This document shows, one piece after another, positions 1 to 12,848 of a stretch of 64,000 bases of DNA. The notes under the pieces were generated by a model. That model made no database searches. It saw nothing but the letters and a program-made list of their open reading frames with translations, and was not told the origin of the DNA. Each line of letters opens with the position of its first letter. Position 1 is the stretch's first letter. This DNA comes from Bifidobacterium apousia. Lineage in GTDB: Bacteria > Actinomycetota > Actinomycetes > Actinomycetales > Bifidobacteriaceae. The position numbers and the translations under genes are program-made. The stretch covers positions 105,664 to 169,663 of the forward strand of contig NZ_VMHK01000004.1 in NCBI RefSeq assembly GCF_007559275.1, in the 5' to 3' direction.

Positions 1-1793
1 GTCGGCTGGTTCGGGCCGGCATGCGCTCCATCAGCCTGCCGGTGGACATCACCAACTACGTCATGCTGGACCTGGGCCAGCCCCTGCACGCCTATGATCT
101 GGACAAGCTCAGCGGCCCCATCGTCGTCCGCAGGGCCAGGCAGGGCGAGCACCTGACCACCCTTGATGGCAAGGATCGCGAGCTCAGCACCGAAGATCTG
201 CTCATCACCGACTCGCCCGAGGGGCACGAGGGTTCCCGAATCCTGGGTCTGGCCGGAGTCATGGGCGGTCTATACGGGGAGGTGACCGATCTGACGCGGA
301 ACATCCTGATCGAGTCCGCTCACTTCGACCAGGTGACCATCGCCCGGACCGCCCGTCGCCACAAGCTGCCCTCGGAGGCCTCCAAGCGCTTTGAGCGCGG
401 GGTCGATCCGCAGATGCAGCCGGCCGCCGCAGCCATGGCCGCTGACCTGCTGCATCGCCTTGCCGGTGGCCAGGACCTGGATGCTCCGCTGGATATGAAC
501 CAGACCAAGCCAATGCCGGTCATCGACTTTGCCGTCAGCGAGGTGGCACGTCTGACCGGACTGGAGGTGGAGCCCCAGCGCATCGTTGCTATTCTGCGTG
601 ACATCGGCTGCACGGTCCAGGGCGATCCTCAGGACCGGCTGTCGGTGACCCCGCCAACCTGGAGGCCTGACCTGGGCGAGGGCTGTGATCTGGTCGAGGA
701 GGTGGCCCGCCTGGTGGGCTATGACCGCATCCCTGTCACTGTGCCATCACCCAAGGTGTCCGGAGCGGTTGGTCTGACCGATCGTCAGCAGCGTCGTCGT
801 TGGGTGGCTGACACCCTGGCCGAGTATGGGCTGACCGAGGTCCTGGACTACCCGTTCGTTGGCGACAATGATTTCAAGGCCTTCGGCATGGACCCTGACC
901 AGGTCCATGTCAACAGCGTGGAACTGGCCAACCCCATGGCAGCTGACAGGCCCTATCTGAGGCAGAGCCTGCTGCTGCCGCTGGCCAACACCGTGGAGCG
1001 CAACCTGCGACGTGGCAACACGGACGTGCGCCTCTTCGAGATCGGCTATGTTTTCCGTCGCGATCCCAAGGCTCCAGCGGTGCCCACTCTTCCGGGCGGC
1101 GTGCGTCCCAGCGACGAGGATCTGGCCCGCCTGGACCAGGGTCTGCCAGAGCAACGGCTGCATGTGGCGGCCTTGCTGACCGGCCGCGCCCAGGAGGACG
1201 GCTGGCTCAAGGACAGCAGGGATGTGGACTGGACCGATGCAGTCGAATCGGCTCGTCGTGTCCTGGACAGGCTGGGGGCACACTATCGGCTGGAGCAGCT
1301 CCCGGCCGAGCAGGTGCCCGACCAGTGGCATCCGGGCCGTACCGCCAGGCTGGTCCTGGATGACGGCACGCTTGTCGGCATGGTGGGCGAGCTGCATCCT
1401 CGGGTTGATCAGGCCCTGGGCTTCCCTGCCCACTCGGCCGCCTTCGAGCTGAGTCTGGACATGGTGCTGGACCAACTGGACTACACCCCCCTGCAGGCCA
1501 AGCCCGTGTCGACCTTCCCTCCGGTCCGTCAGGATCTGGCCTTCACCGTGCCGGACACGGTCTCGGCAGCCGACCTGACTTCCGCCATCAGAGAAGCGGC
1601 TGGGTCTAGTCTTGAATCCATCGAGCTGTTCGACGTTTTCACTGGCGATCAGATCGGTGAGCATGCAAAATCGCTGGCCTTCGCAGTCACCTTCCGCGCC
1701 CCGGACCGTACCTTGACGTCCGAGGACAGCGAATCCCTGCGCCAGGCCATCGTTGACAAGACTGCAGGTCTGGGCGCCGTGCTGCGTGCCTGA
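1..1793 (+). CDS. pheT: Phenylalanine--tRNA ligase beta subunit, 3' part (5' end outside window)
   Basis: Beta subunit of the alpha2-beta2 phenylalanyl-tRNA synthetase in the cytoplasm. The frame is open from the first bases, so the first ATG at 21 is internal and the true start lies upstream. Visible in order: the end of the B3/B4 region (DITNYVMLDLGQPLHAYD), a B5 domain (PPTWRPDL, EEVARLVGYDRIP), the catalytic-like core, and a C-terminal ferredoxin-fold anticodon-binding domain (FPPVRQDLAFTVP to the end). pheS would be expected just upstream. The arginine cluster downstream matches bifidobacterial gene order. Family assignment is secure. Confidence 0.96.
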   Translation, partial: RLVRAGMRSISLPVDITNYVMLDLGQPLHAYDLDKLSGPIVVRRARQGEHLTTLDGKDRELSTEDLLITDSPEGHEGSRILGLAGVMGGLYGEVTDLTRNILIESAHFDQVTIARTARRHKLPSEASKRFERGVDPQMQPAAAAMAADLLHRLAGGQDLDAPLDMNQTKPMPVIDFAVSEVARLTGLEVEPQRIVAILRDIGCTVQGDPQDRLSVTPPTWRPDLGEGCDLVEEVARLVGYDRIPVTVPSPKVSGAVGLTDRQQRRRWVADTLAEYGLTEVLDYPFVGDNDFKAFGMDPDQVHVNSVELANPMAADRPYLRQSLLLPLANTVERNLRRGNTDVRLFEIGYVFRRDPKAPAVPTLPGGVRPSDEDLARLDQGLPEQRLHVAALLTGRAQEDGWLKDSRDVDWTDAVESARRVLDRLGAHYRLEQLPAEQVPDQWHPGRTARLVLDDGTLVGMVGELHPRVDQALGFPAHSAAFELSLDMVLDQLDYTPLQAKPVSTFPPVRQDLAFTVPDTVSAADLTSAIREAAGSSLESIELFDVFTGDQIGEHAKSLAFAVTFRAPDRTLTSEDSESLRQAIVDKTAGLGAVLRA

Positions 1794-1818
1794 CCGGGCA
1801 TCTAGGGGACCGAGGGAC

Positions 1819-2427
1819 ATGACGGATTCTCAAGAACAGGGCACAGCCGGTGGACCCGACCGCCAGGATCATGATGGGGGCGACCAGCCCTTGTATGGCG
1901 CCCGTGCCGATCGTTATCCAGGATGGAATCCGTACGTATACGGTCGCCCAGACCCCGAACCCAAGGCCAAGGAATCCGATTCGTCCCAGGGCAACCCCGC
2001 CAATAGGCCTATGCCCATGGCGGGGCAGCCGGGTCCCGGTCGCGGCGGAAATCCTGGGAATCCTCAGACCCGTCCCGGTGCGCCAGGATGGCCTCCCCAG
2101 GGCATGCCCGATCTGAACGATCCCTCCCAAAATCCGGTCTACGGCCACTGGGATCCCTGCGCCATCATCGCCTTCCTTATGGCCCTCTTCCTGCCCATGC
2201 CTGTGATTCCCGCCTTGCTGGGTGGCGTTTCCATGTATCGGACCCGCAAATTGCACATGAAGGGCTATGGATTGGCCATGGCTGCCCTGATCATCAACCT
2301 GCTCTTCACCTTGGCCTGGATCTGGCTTCTGGTCAACGGGGTCTCCCTGAACGACTTCTACCAACAGATGGTGCCGTCGCCCTCAACGGGTGGCGGCGGC
2401 TCGGGCGGGGATGGTGTCAGCGCCTGA
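1819..2427 (+). CDS. DUF4190-like small membrane protein with Pro/Gly-rich N-terminus
   Basis: Function unknown. About 202 residues. The N-terminal ~115 residues are polar, rich in Pro, Gly, Asp and Asn and probably disordered. Then come two hydrophobic segments (CAIIAFLMALFLPMPVIPAL and GLAMAALIINLLFTLAWIWL) separated by a short basic loop with GG and YRTRKL, the pattern of DUF4190 proteins, followed by a Gly-rich tail. I chose the ATG at 1819, behind an AG-rich stretch, over the in-frame ATG at 1753, which lies inside pheT. It follows pheT closely and may be co-transcribed. Membrane location is inferred from the two segments. Confidence 0.8.
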   Translation: MTDSQEQGTAGGPDRQDHDGGDQPLYGARADRYPGWNPYVYGRPDPEPKAKESDSSQGNPANRPMPMAGQPGPGRGGNPGNPQTRPGAPGWPPQGMPDLNDPSQNPVYGHWDPCAIIAFLMALFLPMPVIPALLGGVSMYRTRKLHMKGYGLAMAALIINLLFTLAWIWLLVNGVSLNDFYQQMVPSPSTGGGGSGGDGVSA

Positions 2428-2450
2428 GATCTAAGCAGGGGGTCATTCAG

Positions 2451-3044
2451 ATGGGCTTGGATATCAATATTGTCGTATTCGACGGGTTTGAGCCCTTGGA
2501 TGTCTTCGGCCCCTTTGAGGTGTTCATCAATACTGATGGCGCCCGGGTGCGGCTCTTCTCCTTGGACGGCCCTGGAGTGAAAGTCGGGGAGGGCGGTGTC
2601 AGGGTCGAAGCTCTAGGATCCGAAGCGATCGATCCCAAGGGAGTTTTGCTGATACCTGGCGGGTCCGGCACGCGAACTCTGGTTAGAAGCGACCGATGGA
2701 TTGGGCAGTTGGCAAGCCTGGCCGCCCAGTCGCCGCAGGTAATGACGGTATGCACAGGCTCGGCTCTCTTGGCTGCCGCCGGTGTGCTCGACGGTCGGCG
2801 TGCGACCTCCAATGACTTGGCCTTTGACTGGGTCGTCGGCACGGGGGACCGCGTGGATTGGATCAAGGATGCCCGCTGGGTGGTCGATGGCAAGTTTCGT
2901 ACCTCTTCGGGCATCTCGGCCGGTATTGACATGGCACTGGCCTTTGTGGAGGACACATGCGGGCCCGAGGCGTCGGACAGGGCCAGTAGGCAAATGGAAT
3001 ACATCCGCAACCGAGACTCCGGTTATGACCCCTTCGCATATTGA
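2451..3044 (+). CDS. DJ-1/PfpI (ThiJ) family protein
   Basis: Class I glutamine-amidotransferase-like protein of 197 residues. It starts with the strand DINIVVFDGFEPLDVFGPFE, has the conserved PLD.FGP motif, and carries the nucleophile-elbow Cys101 in VCTGSALLAAAGVLDG, followed by W..D and the GISAGIDMAL segment. This pattern is that of the isonitrile hydratase/AraC-N-terminal-like branch; no DNA-binding domain follows. The start at 2451 is preceded by an AGGGGG stretch. The open frame extends upstream, but that part overlaps the DUF4190-like gene. The exact substrate cannot be read from sequence. It sits just before the argC operator and is probably a separate unit. Confidence 0.85.
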   Translation: MGLDINIVVFDGFEPLDVFGPFEVFINTDGARVRLFSLDGPGVKVGEGGVRVEALGSEAIDPKGVLLIPGGSGTRTLVRSDRWIGQLASLAAQSPQVMTVCTGSALLAAAGVLDGRRATSNDLAFDWVVGTGDRVDWIKDARWVVDGKFRTSSGISAGIDMALAFVEDTCGPEASDRASRQMEYIRNRDSGYDPFAY

Positions 3045-3086
3045 AAGTGCAACGCAGCGAAAGCAGACGCATAGCGACACGCCGAA

Positions 3087-3122
3087 TTGCATAAATATGC
3101 GTTTCACTGCATGAGTATGTAT
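3087..3122. promoter_or_regulatory. Tandem ARG box (ArgR operator) before argC
   Basis: Two imperfect palindromes with centres about 20 bp apart: TTGCATAAATATGCGT (left, one mismatch in its TGCATA/TATGCA arms) and CTGCATGAGTATGTAT (right, weaker). Paired A/T-centred palindromes with this spacing are the known binding layout of ArgR hexamers. The site ends about 25 bp before the argC start, and argR is the sixth gene of the same operon, so arginine-dependent autoregulated repression is the natural reading. Promoter elements themselves were not clear to me. Confidence 0.75.
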
Positions 3123-3148
3123 GATGGTGCCCGATGAAGGGAGCACTC

Positions 3149-4240
3149 ATGCGGCAATACACGGTGGCTGTAGCGGGAGCTTCGGGGTATGCCGGCTCGG
3201 AAATGATCCGTCTGTTGGCGGCCCATCCAGCCTTTCAGGTATGCACGGTCACCGGTCACGGCTCGGCTGGCCGGTTGCTGGGGGAGTTCTCTCCCAACCT
3301 TCCGGAGTCGCTGGCCTCGTTGCAGATTCAGGATACGAAGCCGGATATCTTGGCCGGCCATGATCTGGTGGTTCTGGCCCTGCCTCACGGGGCTTCTGGC
3401 CCCCTGGCCGAGCAGCTGGATCCGCAATCGCTGATGGTCGACTTGGGGGCTGATCACCGGCTGGAGGATCCAGGCGACTGGCAAGACTACTACGGCGGGC
3501 CTTTCTCAAGCCCGTGGACCTACGGGATGCCTGAGCTGCTCAATCCGGGTGGCGGCCGCCAGCGTCAGCTGCTTGGACAGACCCATCGGATCGCTGGTCC
3601 TGGGTGCAATGTCACAGCAGTCACTCTGGCCTTCCAGCCTGCCCTGTCAGCCGGACTGGTCCAGACTGATGATCTGGTGGCCGACCTGGCAGTCGGTTAT
3701 TCGGGTGCCGGACGCTCGAGCGGCAGAATGGATCTGCTGGCAGCCCAGGCCATCAATTCGGCCCATCCCTACTCGGTCGGAGGCACCCACCGGCATATCC
3801 CTGAGATTCTGCAGAACCTGCGCAAGGCCGCTGCGGTGGATCCGAGCTTCGCCCAGTCTCAGAAACCCATCCGCCTGGGGCTGACCCCCATACTCGTCCC
3901 CATGTCAAGGGGGATTCTGGCTGTGGTCTCAGCCAGGCTGAGCGCGCTTGGCCGGAGCATGGGGATGGCTGATATTCGTGCCGTCTGGGAAGGGATCTAT
4001 GCCAAGGAGCCGTTTGTCGATCTGCTCCCCGAGGGCAAGCTTCCCTCGACAGCTGACGTGTACGGCTCCAACCGGGCCCAGGTCCAGGTCGCTGTGGACC
4101 AGCGTGCCGACCGCCTCTACGCTTTCGCCGCCATTGACAACCTGACCCGGGGCACCGCAGGCCAGGCCCTTCAGGCCGTGAATCTGGCCCTGGGCCTGCC
4201 TGAGGAGACCGGACTGACAACCATAGGAGTGGCACCATGA
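3149..4240 (+). CDS. argC: N-acetyl-gamma-glutamyl-phosphate reductase
   Basis: Third step of arginine biosynthesis: NADPH-dependent reduction of N-acetylglutamyl phosphate to the semialdehyde. The N-terminal Rossmann motif VAVAGASGYAGSE is present, and the catalytic Cys lies in IAGPGCNVTA. About 363 residues, normal for the family. I chose ATG 3149 because AAGGGAG lies about 5 bp before it; ATG 3134 in the same frame is possible but has no such site. First gene of the arginine operon; its stop overlaps the argJ start (ATGA). Confidence 0.96.
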   Translation: MRQYTVAVAGASGYAGSEMIRLLAAHPAFQVCTVTGHGSAGRLLGEFSPNLPESLASLQIQDTKPDILAGHDLVVLALPHGASGPLAEQLDPQSLMVDLGADHRLEDPGDWQDYYGGPFSSPWTYGMPELLNPGGGRQRQLLGQTHRIAGPGCNVTAVTLAFQPALSAGLVQTDDLVADLAVGYSGAGRSSGRMDLLAAQAINSAHPYSVGGTHRHIPEILQNLRKAAAVDPSFAQSQKPIRLGLTPILVPMSRGILAVVSARLSALGRSMGMADIRAVWEGIYAKEPFVDLLPEGKLPSTADVYGSNRAQVQVAVDQRADRLYAFAAIDNLTRGTAGQALQAVNLALGLPEETGLTTIGVAP

Positions 4241-5406
4241 GCATCACCTACCCTGCAGGCTTCCGGACCGGCACCGCCATCGCCCACCGTCCGGGAGGTT
4301 CGCAGCGCCGAAATCTGGCCTTGGTCGTCAACAGCGGACCCATGGACACGGCTGTGGGGGTCTTCACCCCCAATCGGTTCCGGGCTGCTCCGGTCATCTG
4401 GACCAGTCGGATCTTGGAAGAAGGCCATGCTGGAGCCGTGGTCATCAACTCCGGCAATGCCAACGCCTGCACGGGTCCCGAGGGCCTGGACCAGGCCAGG
4501 GCCATGGCCGAGCGGACAGGAGAGCAATTGGGCCTGCCCACCGAGCAGGTTGCCGTCTGCTCAACCGGGATCATCGGCCATCTTCTGCATCTGGACTCCA
4601 TCTTGACCGGCATCGACCAGGCTGCCCAGGGGCTGTCGGCCAGTCAGGAGGCTGGCGAAGAGGCCGCCAAGGCCATATTGACCACCGACACCTGCACCAA
4701 GACCGTGGCTGTGGACGGCTCTGGCTGGCGGCTGGGCGGCATGGTCAAGGGTTCCGGGATGATCGCTCCGCAGTTGGCCACCATGATCTGCGTAATCACC
4801 ACCGATGCCATTCTGGAGCCGGCACAGGCTCGCCAAGCCCTGTCCGAGGCTTGCCGGTTCAGCTTCAACCGGATCGACGTGGACGGGTGCATGTCCACCA
4901 ACGACACCGTCCTGCTGATGGCCTCCGGGGCCTCTGGCGTGCGGCCTGACCCCGACCAGTTCCAGGAGAAGCTGGGTCAGGCCTGCGCGGATCTGGCCCA
5001 TCGGATCGTGGCTGACGGTGAGGGCAGCAGGCATCGGATCCGCATCCGGGTGGACGGTGCTGACAATGAGGATGCAGCCCTTGCCTGCGCACGGGCGGTC
5101 TCCGGCTCTACGCTGCTCAAGTGCGCGGTGGCCGGCGAGGACCCCAACTGGGGCCGAGTGGTGTCCTCCCTGGGCACCGTCCCGGCTGCGACGGCGGCCT
5201 ATGATCCGGCCCATGTGGATGTCAGCTTCAATGGCATCAAGGTCTGCCGGGGAGGCCGTCCCGGGCAGGACCCGGAACTGGTCGACCTGCACGTTCCCGA
5301 AGTCCATATCGACATCGACCTTGGTCAGGGCGACAGCCAGGCCACGGTATGGACCGATGATCTGACCCACGAATACGTGACCATCAATGCCGACTACCAC
5401 ACCTGA
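4237..5406 (+). CDS. argJ: Bifunctional glutamate N-acetyltransferase / amino-acid acetyltransferase (ornithine acetyltransferase)
   Basis: Transfers the acetyl group from N-acetylornithine to glutamate, closing the acetyl cycle; bifunctional members also use acetyl-CoA. 389 residues. The self-cleavage motif [14 protein letters not shown] is present, with Thr182 the expected nucleophile at the Ala-Thr junction; the mature enzyme is an alpha/beta heterotetramer. The conserved N-terminal [11 protein letters not shown] segment and the GEDPNWGR segment are seen. It overlaps argC by 4 bp, so translation is probably coupled. Because no argE or separate argA is in this cluster, the cyclic pathway is the likely route. 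Confidence 0.97.
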   Translation: MSITYPAGFRTGTAIAHRPGGSQRRNLALVVNSGPMDTAVGVFTPNRFRAAPVIWTSRILEEGHAGAVVINSGNANACTGPEGLDQARAMAERTGEQLGLPTEQVAVCSTGIIGHLLHLDSILTGIDQAAQGLSASQEAGEEAAKAILTTDTCTKTVAVDGSGWRLGGMVKGSGMIAPQLATMICVITTDAILEPAQARQALSEACRFSFNRIDVDGCMSTNDTVLLMASGASGVRPDPDQFQEKLGQACADLAHRIVADGEGSRHRIRIRVDGADNEDAALACARAVSGSTLLKCAVAGEDPNWGRVVSSLGTVPAATAAYDPAHVDVSFNGIKVCRGGRPGQDPELVDLHVPEVHIDIDLGQGDSQATVWTDDLTHEYVTINADYHT

Positions 5407-5477
5407 CAGGAAGCCTGATCGGACACGGTGCCAAGAGCTGCAGCAATTGGAAGATGGTCATAAGGAAGGGGAAGAGG

Positions 5478-6425
5478 ATGGCGGATGACGAGCAGGATGC
5501 CGAAGCCGAAAAGGCCCTGGACGATGCCCACAAGGCCCAGGTGCTCATCGAGGCCCTGCCTTGGCTGGAGGAGTTCGCCGGTCAGAGGATCGTAGTCAAA
5601 TACGGTGGCCATGCCATGGTGGACGACCACCTGCGTCAGTGCTTTGCCCAGGACATGGTCTTCCTGAGGCAGGTGGGCATGCATCCGGTGGTGGTGCACG
5701 GTGGCGGCCCGCAGATCTCCAGCATGCTCCAGGCTCTGGGCATCCCCTCAGTCTTCCGCGGCGGGCTACGGGTGACCACCCCCGAAACCATGAAGGTGGT
5801 CCGCATGGTGCTGACCGGACAGGTAGGCAGGAATCTGGTCGGTGCCATCAATGCCCACGGTCCCATGGCGGTCGGCCTGTCAGGGGAGGATGCCGGCCTG
5901 TTCAGTGCGGCCCGCCGCACCGGCATGGCGGATGGCCGACCAGTCGACCTGGGACTGGTGGGCGAGGTCGTGGGCGTGGATGCCTCAGCCGTCGAAGATC
6001 TGATCGATGCCGGGCGTATCCCCGTGGTCTCCTCCGTGGCTCCTGACGAGCAGGATCCCACCCAGGTGCTCAACGTGAATGCCGACGCGGCCGCATCGGC
6101 TCTGGCAGTAGCTCTGGAGGCCCGGAAACTGGTCATTCTCACTGACGTGGAGGGACTGTATGCCAACTGGCCCCAGGCTGACTCCCTGGTCTCCAGCATC
6201 GGCGTGGACCGTCTTGAGGATATGTTGGAGGACATGCATGAGGGGATGCGCCCCAAGATGGAGGCCTGCCTGCAGGCCGTGCGCTCCGGGGTGGGCGAGG
6301 CCCACGTCATCGACGGACGGCGGCCGCATTCCATGCTCAACGAGATATTCACCCGCAACGGCATCGGCACAGTGGTCGTGCCGGGCCGGGACATGATCAT
6401 GAGGAGGAGCCATGACGAATGCTGA
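5478..6425 (+). CDS. argB: Acetylglutamate kinase
   Basis: Phosphorylates N-acetylglutamate, usually the arginine-feedback step. Amino-acid-kinase fold: [10 protein letters not shown] at the N-terminus, [11 protein letters not shown], the FRGGLRVT segment, and the nucleotide-binding part with [10 protein letters not shown] and [14 protein letters not shown] sequence. 315 residues from ATG 5478, preceded by GGAAGGGGAAGAGG; an in-frame ATG at 5454 would add eight residues and has no better site. The N-terminal extension before the first strand is longer than in short ArgB proteins, as in arginine-sensitive forms. Overlaps argD by 14 bp. Confidence 0.96.
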   Translation: MADDEQDAEAEKALDDAHKAQVLIEALPWLEEFAGQRIVVKYGGHAMVDDHLRQCFAQDMVFLRQVGMHPVVVHGGGPQISSMLQALGIPSVFRGGLRVTTPETMKVVRMVLTGQVGRNLVGAINAHGPMAVGLSGEDAGLFSAARRTGMADGRPVDLGLVGEVVGVDASAVEDLIDAGRIPVVSSVAPDEQDPTQVLNVNADAAASALAVALEARKLVILTDVEGLYANWPQADSLVSSIGVDRLEDMLEDMHEGMRPKMEACLQAVRSGVGEAHVIDGRRPHSMLNEIFTRNGIGTVVVPGRDMIMRRSHDEC

Positions 6426-7707
6426 TGCACCTATGAGGACCCCCGAGGGGCCGCAGAGCAGTCAATGGGCAGACCGCTATGACCGCGTCCACATGCAGGT
6501 CTTCGGACGCCCGGGCAGGGTCATGGACCATGGCCAAGGCGTCTGGATCTGGGACCTGGACGGCAACCGCTATCTGGACATGATGGCCGGGATCGCGGTC
6601 AACGCCTTGGGCTACGCCCATCCGGCCTGGAACAAGGCCCTGGCTGAGCAGGCCGGGAAGATGGCCCACATCAGCAACTTCTTCGCCTCCCAGCCTCAGA
6701 TCGAGCTGGCCGAACGACTGCTGGACCTGGCTCAGGCTCCGGAGGGATCCCGTGTCTTCTTCGCCAACTCGGGAACCGAGGCCAATGAGGCGGCCATCAA
6801 GCTGGCCCGGCTGCATGGCGCTCGCATGGGCGGTCACCCTGGCCGGATCCTGGCGCTGACCCATAGTTTCCACGGCCGCAGCATGGGCTCCTTGAGCCTG
6901 ACTTGGAAGCCGGCCATCCGTGAGCCCTTCCAGCCCTTGGTTCCGGGCATGGGCTTTCTGCCGGCAGAAGACGGCGAGGCTCTAGAGGAGGCCTTCGCAC
7001 AGGGGGAGACCTCAGGGGAGCCGGTGGCGGCTGTCATTCTGGAGCTCATCCAGGGGGAGGCCGGGGTGCTGCCGCTGGATCCTGACTACGTTCGGCAGGT
7101 GCGTGAGCTCTGCACTCGTCATGGGGCCCTGATGATTCTGGACGAGGTGCAGACCGGCATGGGCAGGACCGGCCACTGGTTCGCCTTCCAGGACCAGAGC
7201 CTGTCCGGAGGAGCCAGCCCAGACGTGCTCACCTTCGCCAAAGGGGTGGCAGGCGGCTTTCCCATGGGCGGGATGATCACCTTCGGCCCTGAGCCATCGG
7301 GCCTGCTGACCCCGGGCATGCACGGGTCCACCTTCGGTGGCAATCCCCTGGGATCGGCCCTGGCGCTGACCACCCTGGAGACCATTCAGCGGGAGGGCCT
7401 GCTGGAACAGGCGCAGCAAATGGGGGAGAGGCTGCGCGCTGGCCTCGCCGCCTGCGGCAATCCCCTCTATGGCCAGGTCAGAGGCCGGGGGCTGCTGGAT
7501 GCGGTCCAGCTGAGCGCTCCCTGTGCCGGGGATCTGGCCTCCTGGGCCCTGGACCATGGGCTGATCGTCAACGCAGTGGCCCCTGATGCCCTGCGTCTAG
7601 CCCCGCCCCTGATCATCCAGGCCGACCAGATCGACCTGGCCGTGGATATCCTGGCTAAGGCTCCCGCCAGTCTCGCGGACGAGGCCTTGCGGCAGGATGA
7701 TCAGTGA
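6412..7707 (+). CDS. argD: Acetylornithine aminotransferase
   Basis: PLP enzyme converting N-acetylglutamate semialdehyde to N-acetylornithine with glutamate as amino donor. Class III aminotransferase features: [26 protein letters not shown], the [13 protein letters not shown] motif with the cofactor Asp, and Lys277 in [12 protein letters not shown] as the Schiff-base lysine. 431 residues. The start lies inside the end of argB behind GAGGAGGAG, which fits coupled translation. Confidence 0.95.
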   Translation: MTNADAPMRTPEGPQSSQWADRYDRVHMQVFGRPGRVMDHGQGVWIWDLDGNRYLDMMAGIAVNALGYAHPAWNKALAEQAGKMAHISNFFASQPQIELAERLLDLAQAPEGSRVFFANSGTEANEAAIKLARLHGARMGGHPGRILALTHSFHGRSMGSLSLTWKPAIREPFQPLVPGMGFLPAEDGEALEEAFAQGETSGEPVAAVILELIQGEAGVLPLDPDYVRQVRELCTRHGALMILDEVQTGMGRTGHWFAFQDQSLSGGASPDVLTFAKGVAGGFPMGGMITFGPEPSGLLTPGMHGSTFGGNPLGSALALTTLETIQREGLLEQAQQMGERLRAGLAACGNPLYGQVRGRGLLDAVQLSAPCAGDLASWALDHGLIVNAVAPDALRLAPPLIIQADQIDLAVDILAKAPASLADEALRQDDQ

Positions 7708-7754
7708 GATCAGCCCTCAATGACGTGCATCACCATAGCGATAGGGAGGCAGAG

Positions 7755-8729
7755 ATGAACAAGGGTTTGCGGCACATGCTGCGTGACGACGACCTCAACC
7801 ACGAGGAGCAGCTGGAGGTGCTTCGGCTGGGCATGGCCTTCAGGACCAATCCCTATTTGTCCCAGCCCTATCAGGGGCCTCAGGCCGTGGCGATCATCTT
7901 CGACAAGCCCAGCACGCGCACCAGAACCAGCTTCTGCGTAGGCGTGGCCCAGCTGGGCGGCTATCCCATGGTCATCGACAGCTCTGGCTCACAGCTTGGC
8001 CGTGGCGAGCCCGTGGCGGACACCGCCAAGGTGCTGACAAGGATGACGTCCACCATCGTCTGGCGCACCTTCGGCCAGGATCGGGTGGAGACCATGGCTG
8101 CCCATGCCACCGTGCCCGTCATCAACGCGCTGACCGACTCCTTCCATCCCTGCCAGGTTCTGGCCGACTTCCTGACTCTGGCCCAGCACCGGGGCGGGGT
8201 CGATGCCTTGGCCGGCATGACCATCGCCTACCTGGGCGACGCAGCCAACAACATGGCCAACTCCTATCTGCTGGGCGGGGCAGTGGCCGGCATGAACGTG
8301 CGGATTGCCGGGCCCCATGGCTTCCTGCCCGATCCAAGCCTGGTGGATCAGGCGCGGACCCTGGCCGCTGAAAACGGCGGATCCATTCTGGTCACCACGG
8401 ATCCGGTTCAGGCTGTCGAGGACGCCGACTGCGTCTTCACCGACACCTGGGTCTCCATGGGCGAGGAGGACCAGTATGAAATCCGCTCCCATCCCTTCCT
8501 GCCCTATCAGGTCAACGCCGCACTTATGGCCCATGCCCGCCCGGATGCCCTCTTCCAGCACTGCCTGCCAGCCTACAGGGGCCGGGAGGTGACGGCCGAG
8601 GTCATCGACGGCCCCCAGTCCGTGGTCTGGGACGAGGCCGAAAACCGGCTGCACGCCCAGAAGGCCCTGATGACCTGGCTGGTGGCCCGCTCCCGGGGTG
8701 ACGAATCCCTCCTGCAGGGGGTGTGCTGA
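7755..8729 (+). CDS. argF: Ornithine carbamoyltransferase
   Basis: Makes citrulline from ornithine and carbamoyl phosphate. The carbamoyl-phosphate motif KPSTRTRTSF, the HPCQ motif (FHPCQVLADF) and the ornithine-site FQHCLPAYRG are intact. 324 residues. I chose ATG 7755 behind AGGGAGG; the frame is open from 7704, but the added residues do not resemble the family. The stop overlaps the argR start (TGATG). Confidence 0.96.
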   Translation: MNKGLRHMLRDDDLNHEEQLEVLRLGMAFRTNPYLSQPYQGPQAVAIIFDKPSTRTRTSFCVGVAQLGGYPMVIDSSGSQLGRGEPVADTAKVLTRMTSTIVWRTFGQDRVETMAAHATVPVINALTDSFHPCQVLADFLTLAQHRGGVDALAGMTIAYLGDAANNMANSYLLGGAVAGMNVRIAGPHGFLPDPSLVDQARTLAAENGGSILVTTDPVQAVEDADCVFTDTWVSMGEEDQYEIRSHPFLPYQVNAALMAHARPDALFQHCLPAYRGREVTAEVIDGPQSVVWDEAENRLHAQKALMTWLVARSRGDESLLQGVC

Positions 8730-9265
8730 TGCGTCCGACGACCAAGGTGGCCCGGCTGGATGCCATCCGCCAGGCCCTGAACCGACATAGGGTCAACTCC
8801 CAGCAGCAGCTGTCGGCCCTCTTGGCTGAGCAGGGCATCGAGGTGACCCAGGCCACCCTGAGCCGGGATCTGGACGACCTGCATGCCACCAAGCTGCGGT
8901 ACGCAGACGGCAGCATGGCCTACTGGATTCCCGCCACCACCGACCAGCAGGCCATGGAAGCCGCTGTCGCAGAGGGGCCTGAAGTCGAGGGGGAGAACAA
9001 GACCGATGCCTACCTGGCCAAGATTCTGACCGGGCTGATCACCTCGGTGGCCCGGGCCCGCAACCTGCTGGTGGTCAGAACCCCGGCCGGCGCCGCCCAA
9101 TATGCAGCTTCCGCCCTGGACCGCCAGCCCATCAAGGGGATCCTAGGCACCATAGCCGGAGACGACACGATTCTGATCATCGCTGCAGACGATGAATCGG
9201 CTTCATCCCGGGCCGACTGGCTCATGACCATCGTCTCCGGCCAGGAGGATGCCAGGGCCCGATGA
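8729..9265 (+). CDS. argR: Arginine repressor
   Basis: Hexameric DNA-binding repressor with arginine as co-repressor. The N-terminal winged helix carries the signature [18 protein letters not shown]. The C-terminal oligomerisation/arginine domain carries [14 protein letters not shown] and the [12 protein letters not shown] segment with the conserved Asp residues. 178 residues. The ATG at 8729 overlaps the argF stop; an in-frame ATG at 8723 is the alternative. Its place inside the operon, together with the tandem box before argC, implies autoregulation. Confidence 0.95.
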   Translation: MRPTTKVARLDAIRQALNRHRVNSQQQLSALLAEQGIEVTQATLSRDLDDLHATKLRYADGSMAYWIPATTDQQAMEAAVAEGPEVEGENKTDAYLAKILTGLITSVARARNLLVVRTPAGAAQYAASALDRQPIKGILGTIAGDDTILIIAADDESASSRADWLMTIVSGQEDARAR

Positions 9266-9324
9266 CGGCGGAAGGCACGAACTGGAAATCGACAAGTGTG
9301 AAATTACAAGGAAAGAGGATCGCC

Positions 9325-12023
<2,699 letters not shown>

Positions 12024-12116
12024 AGTTTCTGGTCTCCGCCGGACCGGTGGCCGCGTTAGAATGCCCAACGGCAATTCCTCAAGGGGAGGGGCACAGAGCG
12101 AAAGGCGGCGGCGATC

Positions 12117-12848
12117 ATGAATCCGGTGGCACTGGTCCAGGCTTGGTGGGCCAAGCAGCACATCACTCTGGCCAAGGAGCCCCCCGGTTCCCGCCAGGGG
12201 CTGTGCTCGCCTCCGGACCAAGGCCGCGACCTGGAGCCGCTGACCATGCTGGTGGTAGGCGACTCCATGGCGGTCGGCTGCGGGGTGAAGGACCAGAGCC
12301 AGGGCTTCGTCCCCGATATAGCCGCCTGCCTGGCCGCCCGGCTGGGGCGTCCGGTATCCTGGTCGACCCAGGGGCGGCTGGGGGCCACCATCCGCAGGGT
12401 GCGCTACCGGTTCCTGCCCGCCCTGCAGGACCATCCTGATCTGCTGGTTCTGTGTGCAGGATCCAACGACATCATGGCCAACCGCACCGATGAGCAGTGG
12501 CGGGATGACCTGGCTGCCAGCATCGAGCTGGCCAAAAACAAGGGCCGCCATGTGCTGGTCCTGAGCTCCGGTCAACTTTATCGGGATCCTGCCTTGGGCC
12601 GGGCACTCAGGGCCGAGGTGGAGCGTCGGATAGCCCGCCAGACACAAACCAGCCAGCAGGTCTGCCAAGAGGCCTCGGTGCCTTTCGTGGATGCCACCCG
12701 TGACGACGTTGGCACTGACCGGCCCGACTTCTGGGGCACTGACCACTTCCATCCGGGAGTTGAGGGGTACCGGCGCATGGCCGCCTGCGTGGTTGACCAC
12801 ATCCCTCAAGACCTGATCAATCAGTTGTCTGTGTCTGCGCGTTCCTGA
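12117..12848 (+). CDS. SGNH/GDSL-type hydrolase
   Basis: Probable esterase of the SGNH fold, 243 residues. Block I is VVGDSMAVG with Ser50 as the nucleophile, block III is CAGSNDIMAN, and block V is GTDHFHPGVEGYR with the Asp-x-x-His pair. The first ~40 residues precede the fold and are not a typical signal peptide, so it is probably cytoplasmic. It starts about 90 bp after argH. The substrate is not predictable; carbohydrate or lipid ester is typical of the family. Confidence 0.82.
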   Translation: MNPVALVQAWWAKQHITLAKEPPGSRQGLCSPPDQGRDLEPLTMLVVGDSMAVGCGVKDQSQGFVPDIAACLAARLGRPVSWSTQGRLGATIRRVRYRFLPALQDHPDLLVLCAGSNDIMANRTDEQWRDDLAASIELAKNKGRHVLVLSSGQLYRDPALGRALRAEVERRIARQTQTSQQVCQEASVPFVDATRDDVGTDRPDFWGTDHFHPGVEGYRRMAACVVDHIPQDLINQLSVSARS

